Shown here: piece by piece, positions 1 through 8,932 of the stretch
Layout of the letters: each line of letters starts with the position of its first letter
How positions within the stretch are numbered: the stretch's first letter is position 1
Assembly: GCF_000421645.1 (NCBI RefSeq)
Contig: NZ_ATXK01000001.1
Location: 558,001-622,000 of the forward strand
Origin: Aurantimonas coralicida DSM 14790
Lineage (GTDB): Bacteria; Pseudomonadota; Alphaproteobacteria; Rhizobiales; Rhizobiaceae
DNA length: 64,000 nucleotides
Direction: 5' to 3'
Position numbers and translations under genes: made by a program
The notes under the pieces: generated by a model
What the model was told of the DNA's origin: nothing
Database searches by the model: none
What the model saw: only the letters and a program-made list of their open reading frames with translations

Positions 1-2039
1 GTCGGCGACAGCTTCAACCGGGTGATCGCGAGGGCGAGGATCACCACCGACAAGGTTTCGACCATGAACTGGGTGAAGGAGAGGTCCGGCGCGCCCATCA
101 GCATGAAGATTAGGGCGACGGCGAAGCCCTGGATACCCAGCGAAACGATCGCCGTCAGCCGGTTCTTGGCGACGACCACGGCGAAGAGACCGCAGAGGAG
201 CAGCGCCAGTACGATCCACTCGTAATAGGTGACCTGCGGAAACTCCGGCATCGCCGGCCAACCGCCGGTAAAGGCCATAGCCCCGAACAGCGCTGCGGTC
301 ATCACTGCGACGGTCGCGGTCATGTAATAGTCGAGCCGGCCGGACTGCAGGAGGTTCGTGATCGCAAAGGCACCGCGGATCAGCCCGCGCATCGCCTGAT
401 CGAAGCCATGATCGGGCCCCCAGCCGATTGCAGCGAGCAATGCGGTCAGCCCGGCGCGCAGCCGTTCCGACAGAAGATAGATCACCACGCCCAGCGCGAT
501 GGTCGCCATCGACAGGGCGAAAGCGAGGTTCAGATGCGGCATCCAGCCGATCTCGATCGCCACCGGCTCACCGACGGCCGCCGACGCCATCGGCGACGAG
601 AAGAACGCGTGATAGGCGCCGTAGAACAACCCGCCAACGAGGCCGCTGACACCTAGGACGAGAGGCCCGAGCCAGATGGTCGGCGCCCCCTCATGCGGAT
701 GGTGGATGGTCTCCGGCATGCGGCCGATAAAGGGCTTCAGAGCCACGATGAAGGCCGCCGCGAACATCAGCGCGTTGCCGGCGATCGCCGCGCAGATCAG
801 GGCGATATGATACGGATCGCCATACTCCAGCGCATGATAGATTTCCTCCTTGGCGAGGAAACCGACGAAGGGCGTGATGCCGCCCATGGACAGCGCGCAG
901 AGCAGCGCGGCCGCAAAGGTGATCGGCATCGCCCTGCCGAGGCCGCCCAAATGATCGATCTCGCGGGTGTGAGCGCCGTGGTCCACCGATCCGGCGACCA
1001 TGAACAGGCCGCCCTTGAACAGCGAATGAGCGATCAGATAGAGCACCGCGCCGATGATCGCCGTTTCGGTTCCCACACCAATCAGCATCACCAGAAGGCC
1101 AAGCGAGGCAACCGTCGTATAGGCCAGCGTGATCTTGATGTCGGTCGCTCGCACGGCGAGAAGCGCGCCCACCACCAGCGTCACCGCGCCGAACAGCGGC
1201 AGGATCGTCGTCCAGAGCGCGGTGTCGCCGAGCGCCGGATGCAGGCGCAGCAGGAGGTAGACGCCGGCCTTCACCATCGTTGCCGAATGCAGATAGGCCG
1301 AGACCGGCGTCGGCGCCTCCATCGCGTTCGGCAACCAGACATGGAACGGCATCTGCGCCGACTTGGTGAAGGCACCTGCCAGGACGAGAATCAGGATCGG
1401 AACGTAGAAGCTGCTTTCGCGCAGCGCGTCACCGGCCGCGAGAACGTCGCTGAGCGAGGTCAGCCCCGTCAGCTCCCGGATTGCGATCAGCCCCGCCATC
1501 AGCGCCAGACCGCCGCCGCCGGTGATCACCAGCGCCTGGATCGCGCCGCGCCGCGCCGCGCCCCGCTCGTGGTCGAAGCCGATGAGCAGGAAGGAGGTGA
1601 TCGAGGTAAGTTCCCAATAGACGATCAACGTCATCAGGTCGTCGGACATGACGAGCCCGAGCATGGCGCCCATGAACATCAGCATGAAGGACAGGAAGCG
1701 TCCCTGATCCCGATGCCCGGCAAGGTAGCCGCCGGAATACAGGATGATCAGCGTGCCGATACCGGTGATCAGCAAAGCGAAGGTCGAGGACAGGCCATCC
1801 AGCCGGAACGAGAACCGGACGTCGAAGGACGGGATCCAGTCGAGGCCGAAGAGAAACACGTTCCCGCCCGCCACTTCCGGCAGCGCGCCGAGGAAGATGA
1901 GGAACGCAAAGGCCGGTGCCAATGCCAGCACCCAGCACGAATGCTGCTTCAGGAAGCGGGTGAGGATGGGTGCCAGGGCCGCAGCGAGAAATGGCAGGGC
2001 GAGCGCGAGAAATCCGCTGTTGGCCTCGATCCCCGTCAT
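1..2039 (-). CDS. mnhA: Monovalent cation/H+ antiporter subunit A (partial, C-terminus beyond window)
   Basis: About 679 residues are visible and the gene runs off the left edge. The protein is polytopic and resembles the NuoL/MrpA proton-channel family. The central antiporter domain is recognisable in LHSATMVKAGVYLLLR and SLFKGGLFMVAGSVDHG. The last visible part, around residues 620-675, matches the DUF4040 segment found in Mrp subunit A (AIVSLGIQGFAVALIFMLMG and FTQFMVETLSVV), which separates it from NuoL. MrpA works with MrpB-G in the inner membrane to export Na+ (or K+) in exchange for protons. The ATG at 2039 is preceded by GCGAGGCAGCGC, a usable ribosome site. Downstream mrp genes would lie to the left of the window. 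A fused MrpAB protein is possible because the end is missing. Confidence 0.88.
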   Translation of the reverse strand, partial: MTGIEANSGFLALALPFLAAALAPILTRFLKQHSCWVLALAPAFAFLIFLGALPEVAGGNVFLFGLDWIPSFDVRFSFRLDGLSSTFALLITGIGTLIILYSGGYLAGHRDQGRFLSFMLMFMGAMLGLVMSDDLMTLIVYWELTSITSFLLIGFDHERGAARRGAIQALVITGGGGLALMAGLIAIRELTGLTSLSDVLAAGDALRESSFYVPILILVLAGAFTKSAQMPFHVWLPNAMEAPTPVSAYLHSATMVKAGVYLLLRLHPALGDTALWTTILPLFGAVTLVVGALLAVRATDIKITLAYTTVASLGLLVMLIGVGTETAIIGAVLYLIAHSLFKGGLFMVAGSVDHGAHTREIDHLGGLGRAMPITFAAALLCALSMGGITPFVGFLAKEEIYHALEYGDPYHIALICAAIAGNALMFAAAFIVALKPFIGRMPETIHHPHEGAPTIWLGPLVLGVSGLVGGLFYGAYHAFFSSPMASAAVGEPVAIEIGWMPHLNLAFALSMATIALGVVIYLLSERLRAGLTALLAAIGWGPDHGFDQAMRGLIRGAFAITNLLQSGRLDYYMTATVAVMTAALFGAMAFTGGWPAMPEFPQVTYYEWIVLALLLCGLFAVVVAKNRLTAIVSLGIQGFAVALIFMLMGAPDLSFTQFMVETLSVVILALAITRLKLSP

Positions 2040-2416
2040 GCGCTGCCTCGCTCCCCGTTTCCATCGATAGCGAAGCACACGCGTCGCATCATTGCCCCCT
2101 CATACGAAGCCAAGTTCGCTGCGGCAAGGCAACGTGTCTGACCAAGTTTTGATGGAATGGGCGTCCATCGATCATTGCGGGCCGCGGGTTGCGGCATCCC
2201 ACCCCGGTGCATAGTTGGATGCGTAACCGCGGCCATCGGCATGAGGCGCCGCGAACGCGGACGAAATGCTGGGGATAGCCCGGCGCAGGACGAGGTGTAC
2301 CTGCCAGTGAATGGGGCTCTTTCCCAATTGTCCTCCCCACGACGTTCCGCACCCCTATCGGTGCAGCATCCGCGATATTGTCCGCCCTTCCCAGAGACGT
2401 CAGCAAGACAGGCTCG
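2040..2416. other. Intergenic region between mnhA and oligopeptidase B
   Basis: This 377-base gap separates two divergent genes and must carry both promoters. I see no convincing small gene: the open frames in it have unstructured, arginine-rich translations. I could not assign -35/-10 boxes with confidence. Confidence 0.5.
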
Positions 2417-4540
2417 ATGACCGACACCAAGACACCGCCGCACATCCCCGCACCGCCGCAGGCCGAACGCCGTCCGGTGACCGACATCCGCCACGGGCGT
2501 GAACGTTCGGACGAATACGCCTGGCTGCGCGCGCCAAACTGGCAGGACGTGTTCAAGGACACGGCGGTGCTCGACCCGCAGATCCGCGATCATCTAGTTG
2601 CGGAGAACGCCTACCAGGAAGCCGTCATGGCCGGCACCACGGAGCTGCGCGAGGCGCTGGTCAAGGAGATGCGCGGCCGGATCAAGGAGGATGATTCCTC
2701 CGTTCCGGCACCTGACGGACCTTGGGCCTACGGCATCTCCTATGTGACCGGTGCGGAATATCCCCGCTTCGTTCGCCGGCCGCGGGACGGCAATGACGAC
2801 GAGGAGACAGTGCTTCTGGACGGACAGGTCGAGGCTGCCGACCGCGCCTATTTCTCGCTCGGCGGCATTGCCCATTCCACCGATCATCGCTGGCTCGCCT
2901 GGACGCATGACGACAAGGGCTCGGAGTTCTACACCCTTTCGATCCGCGACCTCGATAGCGGTAAGGATCTCGACTACACGATCGAGGACACCAGCGGCGG
3001 CGCCGCCTGGTCGGCGCGTTCCGACGGCTTCTTCTACACGCGTCTCGACAGCAATCACCGCCCGAGCCGGGTCTTCTATCATCGCCTCGGCAGCGATCCG
3101 CATGATGACCGCCTGATCTACGAGGAGACCGACACCGGCTTCTTCATGGATGTCGACAAGACCCAGTCCGGCGATTTCATGCTCATCGACATTCACGACC
3201 ACGAGACGTCCGAATGCTGGCTTCTGCCGGCGAACAACCCTGCCGCCGAGCCGCGGCTCGTGGCCGAACGCGAGACCGGCGTCGAATACGACGTCGACGA
3301 GGGTGGCGGCTACCTCTACATCCGCACCAATGCCGACGGCGCCCCGGACTTCAAGATCGTCACCGCGCCGACCGACGCGGCCAAACGCTCCGACTGGACG
3401 GACTATGTCCCGCATGAGAGCGGCCGGCTGATCCTCAACCACATGATCCTGAAGCGCCACCTCGTTTGGCTGGAGCGCAGGGACGGTCTGCCTCGGATCG
3501 TCGTCAAGCGCCTCTCGGATGGCGAGGAGCACGCCATAGCGTTCGAGGAGGAAGCCTATTCGCTGGGCCTTGCCGGCTCCTACGAATTTGACACGGACAC
3601 GATCCGCTTCAGCTATTCCTCGCCGACGACGCCGAGCCAGACCTTCGATTACGATCTCGCCACACGCGAACGCACGCTCTTGAAGACGCAGGAAGTCCCC
3701 TCCGGCCACGAGCCGGCGGACTACGTGACCCGGCGCATCATGGCGCCGGCGAAGGACGGCGAGCTGGTGCCGATCTCGCTGCTCTACCGCAAGGATACGC
3801 CGCTCGACGGCTCGGCGCCGTGCCTTCTCTACGGCTACGGCTCCTACGGCATCGCGATCCCCGCCTCGTTCAACGCCAACGCGCTGTCGCTGGTCGATCG
3901 CGGTTTCGTCTATGCCATCGCCCATATTCGCGGCGGCAAGGACAAGGGCTTTGCCTGGTACGATGCCGGCCGCCGGCGCAACAAGGCCAACACCTTCACC
4001 GACTTCATCGCCTGTGCCGACCACCTCGTCACGCAGAATTACACACGCTACGAGCGCATCGTCGCCCATGGCGGTTCGGCTGGCGGCATGCTCATGGGCG
4101 CCGTCGCCAACATGGCACCGGAAAAGTTCGGCGGCATCATCGCCGTCGTGCCCTTCGTCGACGTGCTCAACACCATGCTCGACGACACCCTGCCCCTGAC
4201 CCCGCCGGAATGGCCCGAATGGGGCAACCCGATCCTGTCCGGCGAGGACTACGAGGTGATCGCGTCCTACAGCCCCTATGACAACGTGAAGAAGCAGGCC
4301 TATCCGCCGATGCTGGTGCTCGCCGGGCTCACCGACCCGCGCGTGACCTACTGGGAGCCGGCGAAATGGGTCGCGCGCCTGCGCGACATGAAGACCGACG
4401 ACAACCCCGTCATACTGCGGACCAACATGGATTCCGGCCATGGCGGCGCTTCCGGCCGCTTCTCCAAGCTGGAGGAAGTCGCCTTCGTCGATGCCTTCGC
4501 GCTGCGGCTGATGGGCAAGGATACGCTGACCACCGGCTGA
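2417..4540 (+). CDS. ptrB: Oligopeptidase B (S9A prolyl oligopeptidase family serine peptidase)
   Basis: The product is 707 residues, normal for oligopeptidase B, a cytoplasmic peptidase that cuts short peptides after Arg or Lys. An N-terminal beta-propeller covers about residues 10-410, with an entry typical of the family (RSDEYAWLR). It is followed by an alpha/beta-hydrolase domain. The catalytic triad is visible: Ser554 in HGGSAGG, Asp640 in GLTDPRVTYWEPAKW and His675 in DSGHGG. The ATG at 2417 starts a natural N-terminus; an in-frame codon at 2378 would add 13 residues with no homology-like content. The ribosome site is weak. The gene is single and converges on the diheme cytochrome gene, with a strong hairpin between them. 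Substrate preference is inferred from the family. Confidence 0.92.
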   Translation: MTDTKTPPHIPAPPQAERRPVTDIRHGRERSDEYAWLRAPNWQDVFKDTAVLDPQIRDHLVAENAYQEAVMAGTTELREALVKEMRGRIKEDDSSVPAPDGPWAYGISYVTGAEYPRFVRRPRDGNDDEETVLLDGQVEAADRAYFSLGGIAHSTDHRWLAWTHDDKGSEFYTLSIRDLDSGKDLDYTIEDTSGGAAWSARSDGFFYTRLDSNHRPSRVFYHRLGSDPHDDRLIYEETDTGFFMDVDKTQSGDFMLIDIHDHETSECWLLPANNPAAEPRLVAERETGVEYDVDEGGGYLYIRTNADGAPDFKIVTAPTDAAKRSDWTDYVPHESGRLILNHMILKRHLVWLERRDGLPRIVVKRLSDGEEHAIAFEEEAYSLGLAGSYEFDTDTIRFSYSSPTTPSQTFDYDLATRERTLLKTQEVPSGHEPADYVTRRIMAPAKDGELVPISLLYRKDTPLDGSAPCLLYGYGSYGIAIPASFNANALSLVDRGFVYAIAHIRGGKDKGFAWYDAGRRRNKANTFTDFIACADHLVTQNYTRYERIVAHGGSAGGMLMGAVANMAPEKFGGIIAVVPFVDVLNTMLDDTLPLTPPEWPEWGNPILSGEDYEVIASYSPYDNVKKQAYPPMLVLAGLTDPRVTYWEPAKWVARLRDMKTDDNPVILRTNMDSGHGGASGRFSKLEEVAFVDAFALRLMGKDTLTTG

Positions 4541-4552
4541 TCCGACCGAGCG

Positions 4553-4583
4553 CATGGCGGGCGGGACCGTTCCGCCCGCCATG
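4553..4583. terminator. Hairpin between convergent genes
   Basis: Perfect 12-bp inverted repeat CATGGCGGGCGG / CCGCCCGCCATG with a 7-base loop, placed between the stop of oligopeptidase B and the end of the diheme cytochrome gene. There is no clear T-tract on either strand, so it may stop transcription weakly or protect 3' ends. Confidence 0.5.
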
Positions 4584-4634
4584 CCTGGTGTCAGCGAATA
4601 CGGCCGGCACCGACAGCACGGCAGCAGACTCAGC

Positions 4635-5591
4635 CTAATCCGACGGCAATGCCTCGGCGGCCCCTGCATCCCTCTCGACTGCGGGGATCGCCTTCAGATA
4701 GGCCGCGATCGCCTCCCGGTCTTCGTCCGGCAGTCGGGACATGTTCTCCTGTACGTCGACCATCGCGCCGCCGACGGAATCGAAGTCGGGCGTGAAGCCG
4801 CTTTCCAGATAATAGGCGATGTCGCTGGCCGACCAGCCGCCGATCCCCGACGGCGACGGCGTGATGTTGGGCACACGTCCCTCGCCTTCCGGGTTGGGCG
4901 CGCCGGCCAGCCATTGTGATAGTTCAAGCCCCCCGGCTCCGCCGAAGCTGCGCGGCGTATGGCACTGGCCGCAATGGCCCGGCCCCTCCACGAGATACTG
5001 CCCGTCATGCGCCGCCTCCGGAACATCCGCCGGCAAGTCTACCGCGGGCTCGCCATTGCCGAGGAAGGCGAGTTTCCACAGCCCGACCCCGCGGCGCAGA
5101 TTGAACGGGAAGGTCAGCGCGTTCAACGGGGCCTTGCCCTCGACCTCTGGCAGACCTTGCAGGAAAGCCCAGAGATCGGCCACGTCGACCAACTGCATGT
5201 TGACGTAGGACGTATAGGGGAAGGCTGGATAGAGATGCCGGCCGGCGGGATCGACGCCCCGCTGCATTGCATTGGCGAAATCCGCGAAGCTCCAGCCCCC
5301 GATTCCGTCGACCGGATGGGGCGAGATGTTGGGCGCATGGAACGTGCCGAAATCGGTCTCGAGCGGCGCCCCGCCGCCGAGCTTCAGGAGATCGTCGTCC
5401 TTCGCCTTGGCCGGCGCGTGACACGACGCGCAGCCACCGGCCCAGAAGAGCCGTTCGCCCTTCGTGGCATCGCCGGCCGGAACCTCCTGTAGGGTCGCGG
5501 CATTAAGGCGCTGCGGCATGGTCAGGAGATAGAAGCCGCCCGCTCCCAGGATGACGAGGAGAAAGAGGCCCGTCAGGATCCGGTCGAGCAT
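4635..5591 (-). CDS. Membrane-anchored diheme cytochrome c
   Basis: A 318-residue protein with one N-terminal hydrophobic segment (about residues 6-24) that probably stays as an anchor, followed by two class I cytochrome c domains. The heme sites are C54-x-x-C57-H58 (CASCH) and C207-x-x-C210-H211 (CGQCH). Each domain also carries a PNI(S/T)P motif (FHAPNISPHPVDGIGGW and VPNITPSPSGIGGW), typical of the cytochrome subunits of periplasmic dehydrogenases and of stand-alone diheme cytochromes. It lies 86 bases downstream of the cytochrome c' gene on the same strand, so the two are probably co-transcribed and exchange electrons in the periplasm. No dehydrogenase catalytic subunit is adjacent. The donor and acceptor are unknown. 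Confidence 0.85.
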   Translation of the reverse strand: MLDRILTGLFLLVILGAGGFYLLTMPQRLNAATLQEVPAGDATKGERLFWAGGCASCHAPAKAKDDDLLKLGGGAPLETDFGTFHAPNISPHPVDGIGGWSFADFANAMQRGVDPAGRHLYPAFPYTSYVNMQLVDVADLWAFLQGLPEVEGKAPLNALTFPFNLRRGVGLWKLAFLGNGEPAVDLPADVPEAAHDGQYLVEGPGHCGQCHTPRSFGGAGGLELSQWLAGAPNPEGEGRVPNITPSPSGIGGWSASDIAYYLESGFTPDFDSVGGAMVDVQENMSRLPDEDREAIAAYLKAIPAVERDAGAAEALPSD

Positions 5592-5677
5592 CGCACCGAC
5601 CCCGGCTCATCCCGCCGGCCGAACAAACGGCCAGCCTCGCCCGATCGCAACCGCATCGGCCTCATGCCGCGAACCGC

Positions 5678-6139
5678 CTATTTGTCCTTGTCGATGCGGA
5701 AATCCTCGTGGCAGCCCTTGCAGTTCTGGGTAACCATGCCGAATGCCTGCTTGAAGGACTCCATGTCCTGCGGCGCGGCATCAATGGCAGCCTGGGTGTC
5801 CTCCTGGAACTTGACGAGTGCTGCCTCGAACTCATCCGGCTTTTCCCAGATCGCCGGCGCCGCTTCGGTGTCGTTGCCGGTCTTGCTGTCCTCGGGAAAG
5901 TAGTCGCCGAACTTCATCGCCACGTCGTGCATCTCGGTGAAGATCGCCGCGACCTTCGCGGCATCGAAGGGAGCCTCACCCTTGAGCATTGCGCCGCCGG
6001 CTTTGGCGGAGTCGCCGTTGTCTTCCATCAGCGCCTGGCGGGCCTCGATGGGTTCGACATTCTGCGCGAAGGCGGGGACCATGGTTGCGGCGGACAGGAC
6101 GACACCCGCAGTGACGACGATGAGTTTGCTCTGCAGCAT
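5678..6139 (-). CDS. Cytochrome c' / c-556 family protein (class II cytochrome c)
   Basis: A 153-residue protein with a cleavable signal peptide (residues 1-26, ending VPAFAQ). The mature part is predicted to be a four-helix bundle, and the single heme site sits near the C-terminus (C140-K-G-C143-H144), the class II arrangement. Family members are periplasmic and either bind NO/CO (cytochrome c') or carry electrons (c-556). The start is at 6139 because the signal peptide begins there and GGGAGAG precedes the ATG; an upstream in-frame start at 6259 would bury the signal. It is the first gene of a likely two-gene unit with the diheme cytochrome. The axial ligand state cannot be read from sequence. 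Confidence 0.87.
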   Translation of the reverse strand: MLQSKLIVVTAGVVLSAATMVPAFAQNVEPIEARQALMEDNGDSAKAGGAMLKGEAPFDAAKVAAIFTEMHDVAMKFGDYFPEDSKTGNDTEAAPAIWEKPDEFEAALVKFQEDTQAAIDAAPQDMESFKQAFGMVTQNCKGCHEDFRIDKDK

Positions 6140-6260
6140 GTAAACTCTCCCGGTATTCCGGCCAGAACAGCCGGTGCGGTGAAAGTTGAAACCAGATCCG
6201 GCAACCGTGCAATCTTGAAAACCCGTCGTCGCGCTCACGATCACGTGGGGTGCAAACATG

Positions 6261-6295
6261 AAAAAGCCCCGCGACGGATGCCGCGGGGCCTTCTC
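6261..6295 (-). terminator. Rho-independent terminator of sodB
   Basis: Read on the minus strand it is GGCCCCGCGG-CATCCGT-CGCGGGGCTTTTT, a GC-rich stem of about 8-9 bp followed by five T residues. It lies about 40 bases beyond the sodB stop and upstream of the cytochrome c' gene, so it separates the two units. Confidence 0.85.
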
Positions 6296-6336
6296 GTGAA
6301 CAACCGGTCAGGGTTGACCGGTAAGGATGGCCGCGA

Positions 6337-6939
6337 TCAGGCGGTCGCCTTCTCGTAGCATTCGAGCACGTGATCCCAGTTGATCAGATTGTCGACGAAG
6401 GCCGACAGGTACTTCGGGCGCGCATTGCGGTAGTCGATGTAATAGGAATGCTCCCACACATCGACGCCGAGGATCGGCACGGCGCCATGAACCAGCGGGT
6501 TCTCGCCGTTCGGCGTCTTCATGATCTCGAGCTTGCCGTTCTTGACGGCAACCCAGGCCCAGCCCGAACCGAACTGGCCGGCACCGGCGGCCTCGAAATC
6601 GGCCTTGAACTTGTCGTAGCCGCCGAGATCGCTGTCGAACGCGGTCTGCAGCTTGCCCGGCAGGCTCTTGCCGCCACCGTTCGGCGTCATCCACTGCCAG
6701 AAATGGATGTGGTTGTAGTGCTGGCCGGCATTGTTGAAGAGCGCCTGATCGGTGCCGTAGGACTTCTTGACGACCTCCTCCAGCGACAGATCGGCCATGC
6801 CGGCCTTCTCGGCCAGCTCGTTGCCCTTGGTCACATAGGCCTGGTGATGCTTGTCGTGATGAAACTCGAGCGTTTCGGCAGACATGTAGGGTCCCAGCGC
6901 GTCATAGGCGTAGGGAAGCTCCGGAAGCGTGAAAGCCAT
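6337..6939 (-). CDS. sodB: Superoxide dismutase, iron type
   Basis: A 200-residue enzyme of the Fe/Mn superoxide dismutase family that converts superoxide to peroxide and oxygen in the cytoplasm. The four metal ligands are visible: His27 (LEFHHDKHHQ), His77 (NNAGQHYNH), Asp159 and His163 (GVDVWEHSYY). Gln73, in the position of the FeSOD active-site glutamine, argues for the iron form; cambialistic use cannot be excluded. The start at 6939 follows the family (MAFTLPELPY) and AGAAGGAGACGG precedes the ATG. It is monocistronic, with a terminator at 6261-6295. Confidence 0.95.
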   Translation of the reverse strand: MAFTLPELPYAYDALGPYMSAETLEFHHDKHHQAYVTKGNELAEKAGMADLSLEEVVKKSYGTDQALFNNAGQHYNHIHFWQWMTPNGGGKSLPGKLQTAFDSDLGGYDKFKADFEAAGAGQFGSGWAWVAVKNGKLEIMKTPNGENPLVHGAVPILGVDVWEHSYYIDYRNARPKYLSAFVDNLINWDHVLECYEKATA

Positions 6940-7075
6940 GGTCCGTCTCCTTCTGTTGGTGTCGTTAGGGGCGCAACGGCTCAACACGGGGAGTGTTTCC
7001 GCCACGCGCAAAAATCGGCGAGAACGAAGCTAGTGCCAACGGTCGCATTTGCCACCGTTTTTCGGCCAGTCCTTC

Positions 7076-7939
7076 CTACGCTGCCCTGCGGGCGAATGAC
7101 CAGTACAGTTCGCGCGCCTCGGCATAGACCGCGCCGGCCTGCATCTGCCGGTCCTCGATGCCCACGACCGGCACGACCTTGGAATGATTGCCCGTCGAGA
7201 AGATCTCGTCCGCGTCGCGAAACTGGGCGACGGTCAGGGTCGTCTCGACCACCTCGCGGCCGGCCTCGCGCAGCAGCGCAATGATGCGCTGGCGCGTGAT
7301 CCCGTTCAGGAAGCAGCCATTCGGGACCGGAGTGAACACGACGCCGTCCTTGACCATGAAGAGGTTGGACGTGCCGGTTTCGGCGACATTGCCGAGCATG
7401 TCGAGAACCAACGCATTGTCGAAGCCGCGCGACTTGGCCTCCATGATCGCCCGACCGTTGTTCGGATAGAGGCAGCCGGCCTTCGCCAGCGTCGGCATGG
7501 TCTCCGGTGTCGGGCGGCGGAACGGCGACACGCCGAGTGTGAAGCCGGAGGATGCGATCATCGGCGATTCGTAGAGGCACAGGCAGAAGCGCGTGGTCGC
7601 GGCATCGGCCGGAACGCCCATATAGCCGCCGTCTTCGGCCCAGTACATCGGCCGGATATAGACCGCCGTCTTGCCGTCGAAATCCTGCAGACCCTCGTGG
7701 GTGAGGCGGACGATCTCGTCGGCCACCATCGTCGCCTTCAGGCCCAGCGCCTCGGCCGACCGGTTGACGCGCTCGCAATGAAGGTCGAGATCCGGCGCGA
7801 CGCCTTCGAACCAGCGCGCCCCGTCGAACACCGAGCTCCCGAGCCACATGGCGTGGCTGCGCGGACCGATCAGGCCGGGGTTGCCGTCGTGCCAATGGCC
7901 ATCGACGAAGGTGCGGGTACGGGAAAATTCCTGCGGCAT
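7076..7939 (-). CDS. Branched-chain amino acid aminotransferase family (class IV PLP enzyme)
   Basis: A 287-residue fold-type IV aminotransferase. Visible family features are the N-terminal GLIGPRSHAMWLGSSVFDGARWFEG, the probable PLP lysine in LAKAGCLYPN, and the phosphate/cofactor segments GNVAETGTSNLF and NGITRQRII. IlvE interconverts Leu/Ile/Val and their 2-oxo acids. The family also holds D-amino acid transaminases and aminodeoxychorismate lyases, so the substrate is inferred. I chose the ATG at 7939 because GGAG lies 7-10 bases upstream; an ATG at 7978 adds 13 unlikely residues. The gene stands alone, divergent from the dehalogenase gene. Confidence 0.8.
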   Translation of the reverse strand: MPQEFSRTRTFVDGHWHDGNPGLIGPRSHAMWLGSSVFDGARWFEGVAPDLDLHCERVNRSAEALGLKATMVADEIVRLTHEGLQDFDGKTAVYIRPMYWAEDGGYMGVPADAATTRFCLCLYESPMIASSGFTLGVSPFRRPTPETMPTLAKAGCLYPNNGRAIMEAKSRGFDNALVLDMLGNVAETGTSNLFMVKDGVVFTPVPNGCFLNGITRQRIIALLREAGREVVETTLTVAQFRDADEIFSTGNHSKVVPVVGIEDRQMQAGAVYAEARELYWSFARRAA

Positions 7940-8134
7940 GGCCGGCTCCGGATTGGCTCTGCATGAAGCGTGGGGCACGGCGCGGCCCCTGCCCGTCCAT
8001 AGCGCAGCCGCAACGTCTCGTCACGCGCCGGGCCGAGGCGGCCGCGAATGCGATGGCGATGCTTCCTCGGCCTTTCAATCGCGAGACCCTGCCCATATGA
8101 CCCAACGGGGCCCGGCAACCCGAGGGAGACGTCC

Positions 8135-8797
8135 TTGCATTCAGTCTATGTGTTCGACGCCTATGGCACGCTGTTCGACACCGGCGCCGCCGTCGCTCGC
8201 CTGGCAGGCGAGATTGGCGAGGACGGACGTCTGCTGGCGGACATCTGGCGCCGCAAGCAGCTGGAATATTCCTGGGTGCGCAGTCTGATGGGCGGCGCCC
8301 ATCGCAATTTCTGGGATCTGACGGAAGACGCGCTCGACTACGCATTCCAGAAGGTCCCGACAGCCGATCCGTCGCTGCGCGGTCGTCTCCTGGAAGCCTA
8401 CCGGGACCTCGATACCTTCGAGGAAGTGCCCTCGACGCTGCGTGCCTTGCGCGACCGCGGCGCCCGTCTGGCGATCCTGTCCAACGGCTCCCGCGACATG
8501 CTGGCGCGCGCCGTTCGCTCCGCCGGTCTCGACGACGTCTTCGACATCGTCTTTTCCGCCGAGGATTGCGGGACCTACAAGGCGGCGCCCGCCATGTACG
8601 ATCTGGTGACGACGCATTTCCGGCTATACCCGGACGCGGTCTCGTTCCAGTCCTCCAACCGCTGGGACATCGCCGGCGCGGCTGCCTTCGGCTTCCATAC
8701 GGTCTGGATCAACCGCGGCGGCGAACCGGACGAGTATCTGGACCTGCAGCCGGGCGGGGTCCTGCCCGATCTGCGGGATTTGCCGAAACTCGTTTGA
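8135..8797 (+). CDS. Haloacid dehalogenase, type II
   Basis: A 220-residue HAD-superfamily hydrolase. Motif I is FDAYGTLFD with nucleophile Asp8, motif II is ILSNGS, the motif III lysine is in CGTYKAAPAMY, and motif IV is SSNRWDIAGAAAFGF. This set fits L-2-haloacid dehalogenase type II, which hydrolyses 2-halocarboxylates to 2-hydroxy acids through an aspartyl ester. Natural substrates of many members are unknown. I place the start at the TTG at 8135, because GGGAG lies just upstream and the conserved motif then falls at the usual distance from the N-terminus. Upstream ATGs would add about 29 residues without similarity to the fold. Confidence 0.8.
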   Translation: MHSVYVFDAYGTLFDTGAAVARLAGEIGEDGRLLADIWRRKQLEYSWVRSLMGGAHRNFWDLTEDALDYAFQKVPTADPSLRGRLLEAYRDLDTFEEVPSTLRALRDRGARLAILSNGSRDMLARAVRSAGLDDVFDIVFSAEDCGTYKAAPAMYDLVTTHFRLYPDAVSFQSSNRWDIAGAAAFGFHTVWINRGGEPDEYLDLQPGGVLPDLRDLPKLV

Positions 8798-8932
8798 GCG
8801 GCGTTTTCCTTCCTGGTCAAACAGCTGTGATGGCTGCGGAACCTCTCCGAAGTCCGCAGGTTTAGCCTGCGAATGCCAAAAAGCGGGGCGCGTCTACCGA
8901 TCCCGCCAAGAAAAATCGAAGGCTGGACCACA

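Noticed and set aside
693-2141. A 482-codon plus-strand frame
   Set aside because: It is antisense to mnhA; its translation is rich in Arg, Gln and His with no fold.
4553-4583. A palindrome as a mobile-element end or repeat
   Set aside because: It lies between convergent genes as a single copy and is better explained as a terminator-like hairpin.
2594-4669. A 691-codon open frame on the minus strand
   Set aside because: It is fully antisense to oligopeptidase B and has no protein-like content.
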